NCBI GenBank assembly: GCA_032433765.1
Contig: JAVIAB010000049.1
Location: forward strand, 24,114,147 to 24,178,146
Source: Megaustenia siamemsis
Lineage: Eukaryota; Mollusca; Gastropoda; Stylommatophora; Ariophantidae
Direction of reading: 5' to 3'
DNA length: 64,000 nt
Shown here: in pieces, positions 63,180-64,000 of the stretch
Layout of the letters: each line of letters opens with the position of its first letter
How positions within the stretch are numbered: position 1 is the first letter of the stretch
Translations under genes and position numbers: made by a program
The notes under the pieces: generated by a model
What the model was told of the DNA's origin: nothing
The model's input: only the letters and a program-made list of their open reading frames with translations
Database searches by the model: none

Positions 63180-64000
63180 CTTTAAAGTGAATTGTCATTA
63201 ACACTGTCTGTTGATAGATCACTGTCATTAACACTGTTTGTTGACAGATCATTGTCATTAACACTGTCTGTTGACAGATCAATGTCATTAACACTGTCTG
63301 TTGACAGATCATTGTCATTAACACTATCTGTTGACAGTTCATTGTCATTAACACTGTCTGTTGACAATTCATTGTCATTAACACTATCATTGATAGATCA
63401 TTGTCATTAACGCTGTCTGTTGACAGATCATTGTCATTAACACTGTCTGTTGACAGGTCATTGTCATTAACACTGTCTGTTGACAGATCATTGTCATTAA
63501 CACTGTCTGTTGATAGATCACTGTCATTAACACTGTCTGTTGACAGATCATTGTCATTAACACTGTCTATTGATAGATCATTGTCATTAACACTGTCTGT
63601 TGACAGATCATTGTCATTAACACTATCTGTTGACAGATCACAGCCATTAACACTATCTGTTGACAGATCACAGTCATTAACACTATCTGTTGACAGATCA
63701 TTGTCATTAACACTGTCTTTTGACAGATCATTGTCACTAAAACTAACTCTTGACAGATCATTGTCATTAACACTGTCTGTTGACAGATCATTGTCATTAA
63801 CACTATCTGTTGACAGATCACAGTCATTAACACTATCTGTTGACAGATCACAGCTATTAACACTGTCTGTTGACAGATCAGTCATTAACACTATCTGTTG
63901 ACAGATCACAGCCATTAACACTGTCTGTTGACAGATCAGTCATTAACACTATTTGTTGACAGATCATTGTCATTAACACTGTCTGTTGACAGATCATTGT
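63180..64000. repeat. 30-bp minisatellite, about 27 units, runs off the window
   Basis: Unit: attgtcattaacactgtctg plus ttgacagatc, with regular variants (cagtcattaac, actatctg). Length is a multiple of 3, so frames stay open on both strands; not coding. It lies in the UVRAG intron upstream of exon 62787-62897. Confidence 0.95.

Noticed and set aside
61850..63921. Several open frames of 100-286 codons
   Set aside because: Translations of 45-bp and 30-bp arrays in multiple frames and both strands.
63180..64000. CRISPR array
   Set aside because: Units are head-to-tail without unique spacers, and the context is an animal genome with spliced exons.

Overview
This is a piece of an animal nuclear genome, not a bacterial or viral replicon. 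It has one spliced gene with GT-AG introns, many 5'-truncated non-LTR retrotransposons (LINEs), tRNA-derived SINEs, TTAA- and TA-flanked DNA elements, and a very high load of minisatellites. LINE-rich, minisatellite-rich sequence with long introns would fit a lophotrochozoan invertebrate such as a mollusc, but the species call is only an inference.

The one host gene I can establish is a UVRAG (Vps38-like) homologue on the minus strand. Ten coding exons run from 62897 down to the stop codon at 21855. All ten join in a single compatible phase chain (111+98+106+107+91+64+166+79+92+883 = 1797 nt, 598 codons plus stop). They cover the end of the C2 region, the coiled coil, the conserved BARA-like core and a long Ser-rich tail. 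The first exons lie beyond position 64000. UVRAG is a subunit of the class III PI3-kinase complex with Vps34, Vps15 and Beclin 1, acting in endosome and autophagosome traffic.

Layout. 1-21800 lies downstream of UVRAG. It holds LINE fragments, a piggyBac-like remnant (7168-7832) and very large minisatellites (3500-6450, 11095-13530, 13760-14705, 19260-20640). 21855-62897 is UVRAG; its nine introns are filled with LINEs, SINEs, a mariner-like element, TTAA elements and at least ten arrays. 62898-64000 is a further intron with a 30-bp array. I label recurrent LINE families A, B, D, E, F, K and N, and SINEs 1, 2 and I, for cross-reference only; these are not database names.

The most notable observation is where the tandem arrays come from. 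Several can be traced to a junction: the 3' end of a UVRAG exon plus its splice donor (29545-30342), sequence starting at or just after other UVRAG donors (44585-45621, 61855-62786), the 5' insertion junction of a LINE (41600-42350), the terminal inverted repeat of a DNA element (31165-31740), and the 3' end of two LINE families (33955-34675, 37300-38015, 56790-56965, 2690-2930). Several units carry both a 5' and a 3' splice-site consensus. Three LINE-in-LINE nestings have clean target-site duplications, supported by intact paralogous copies in the same window.
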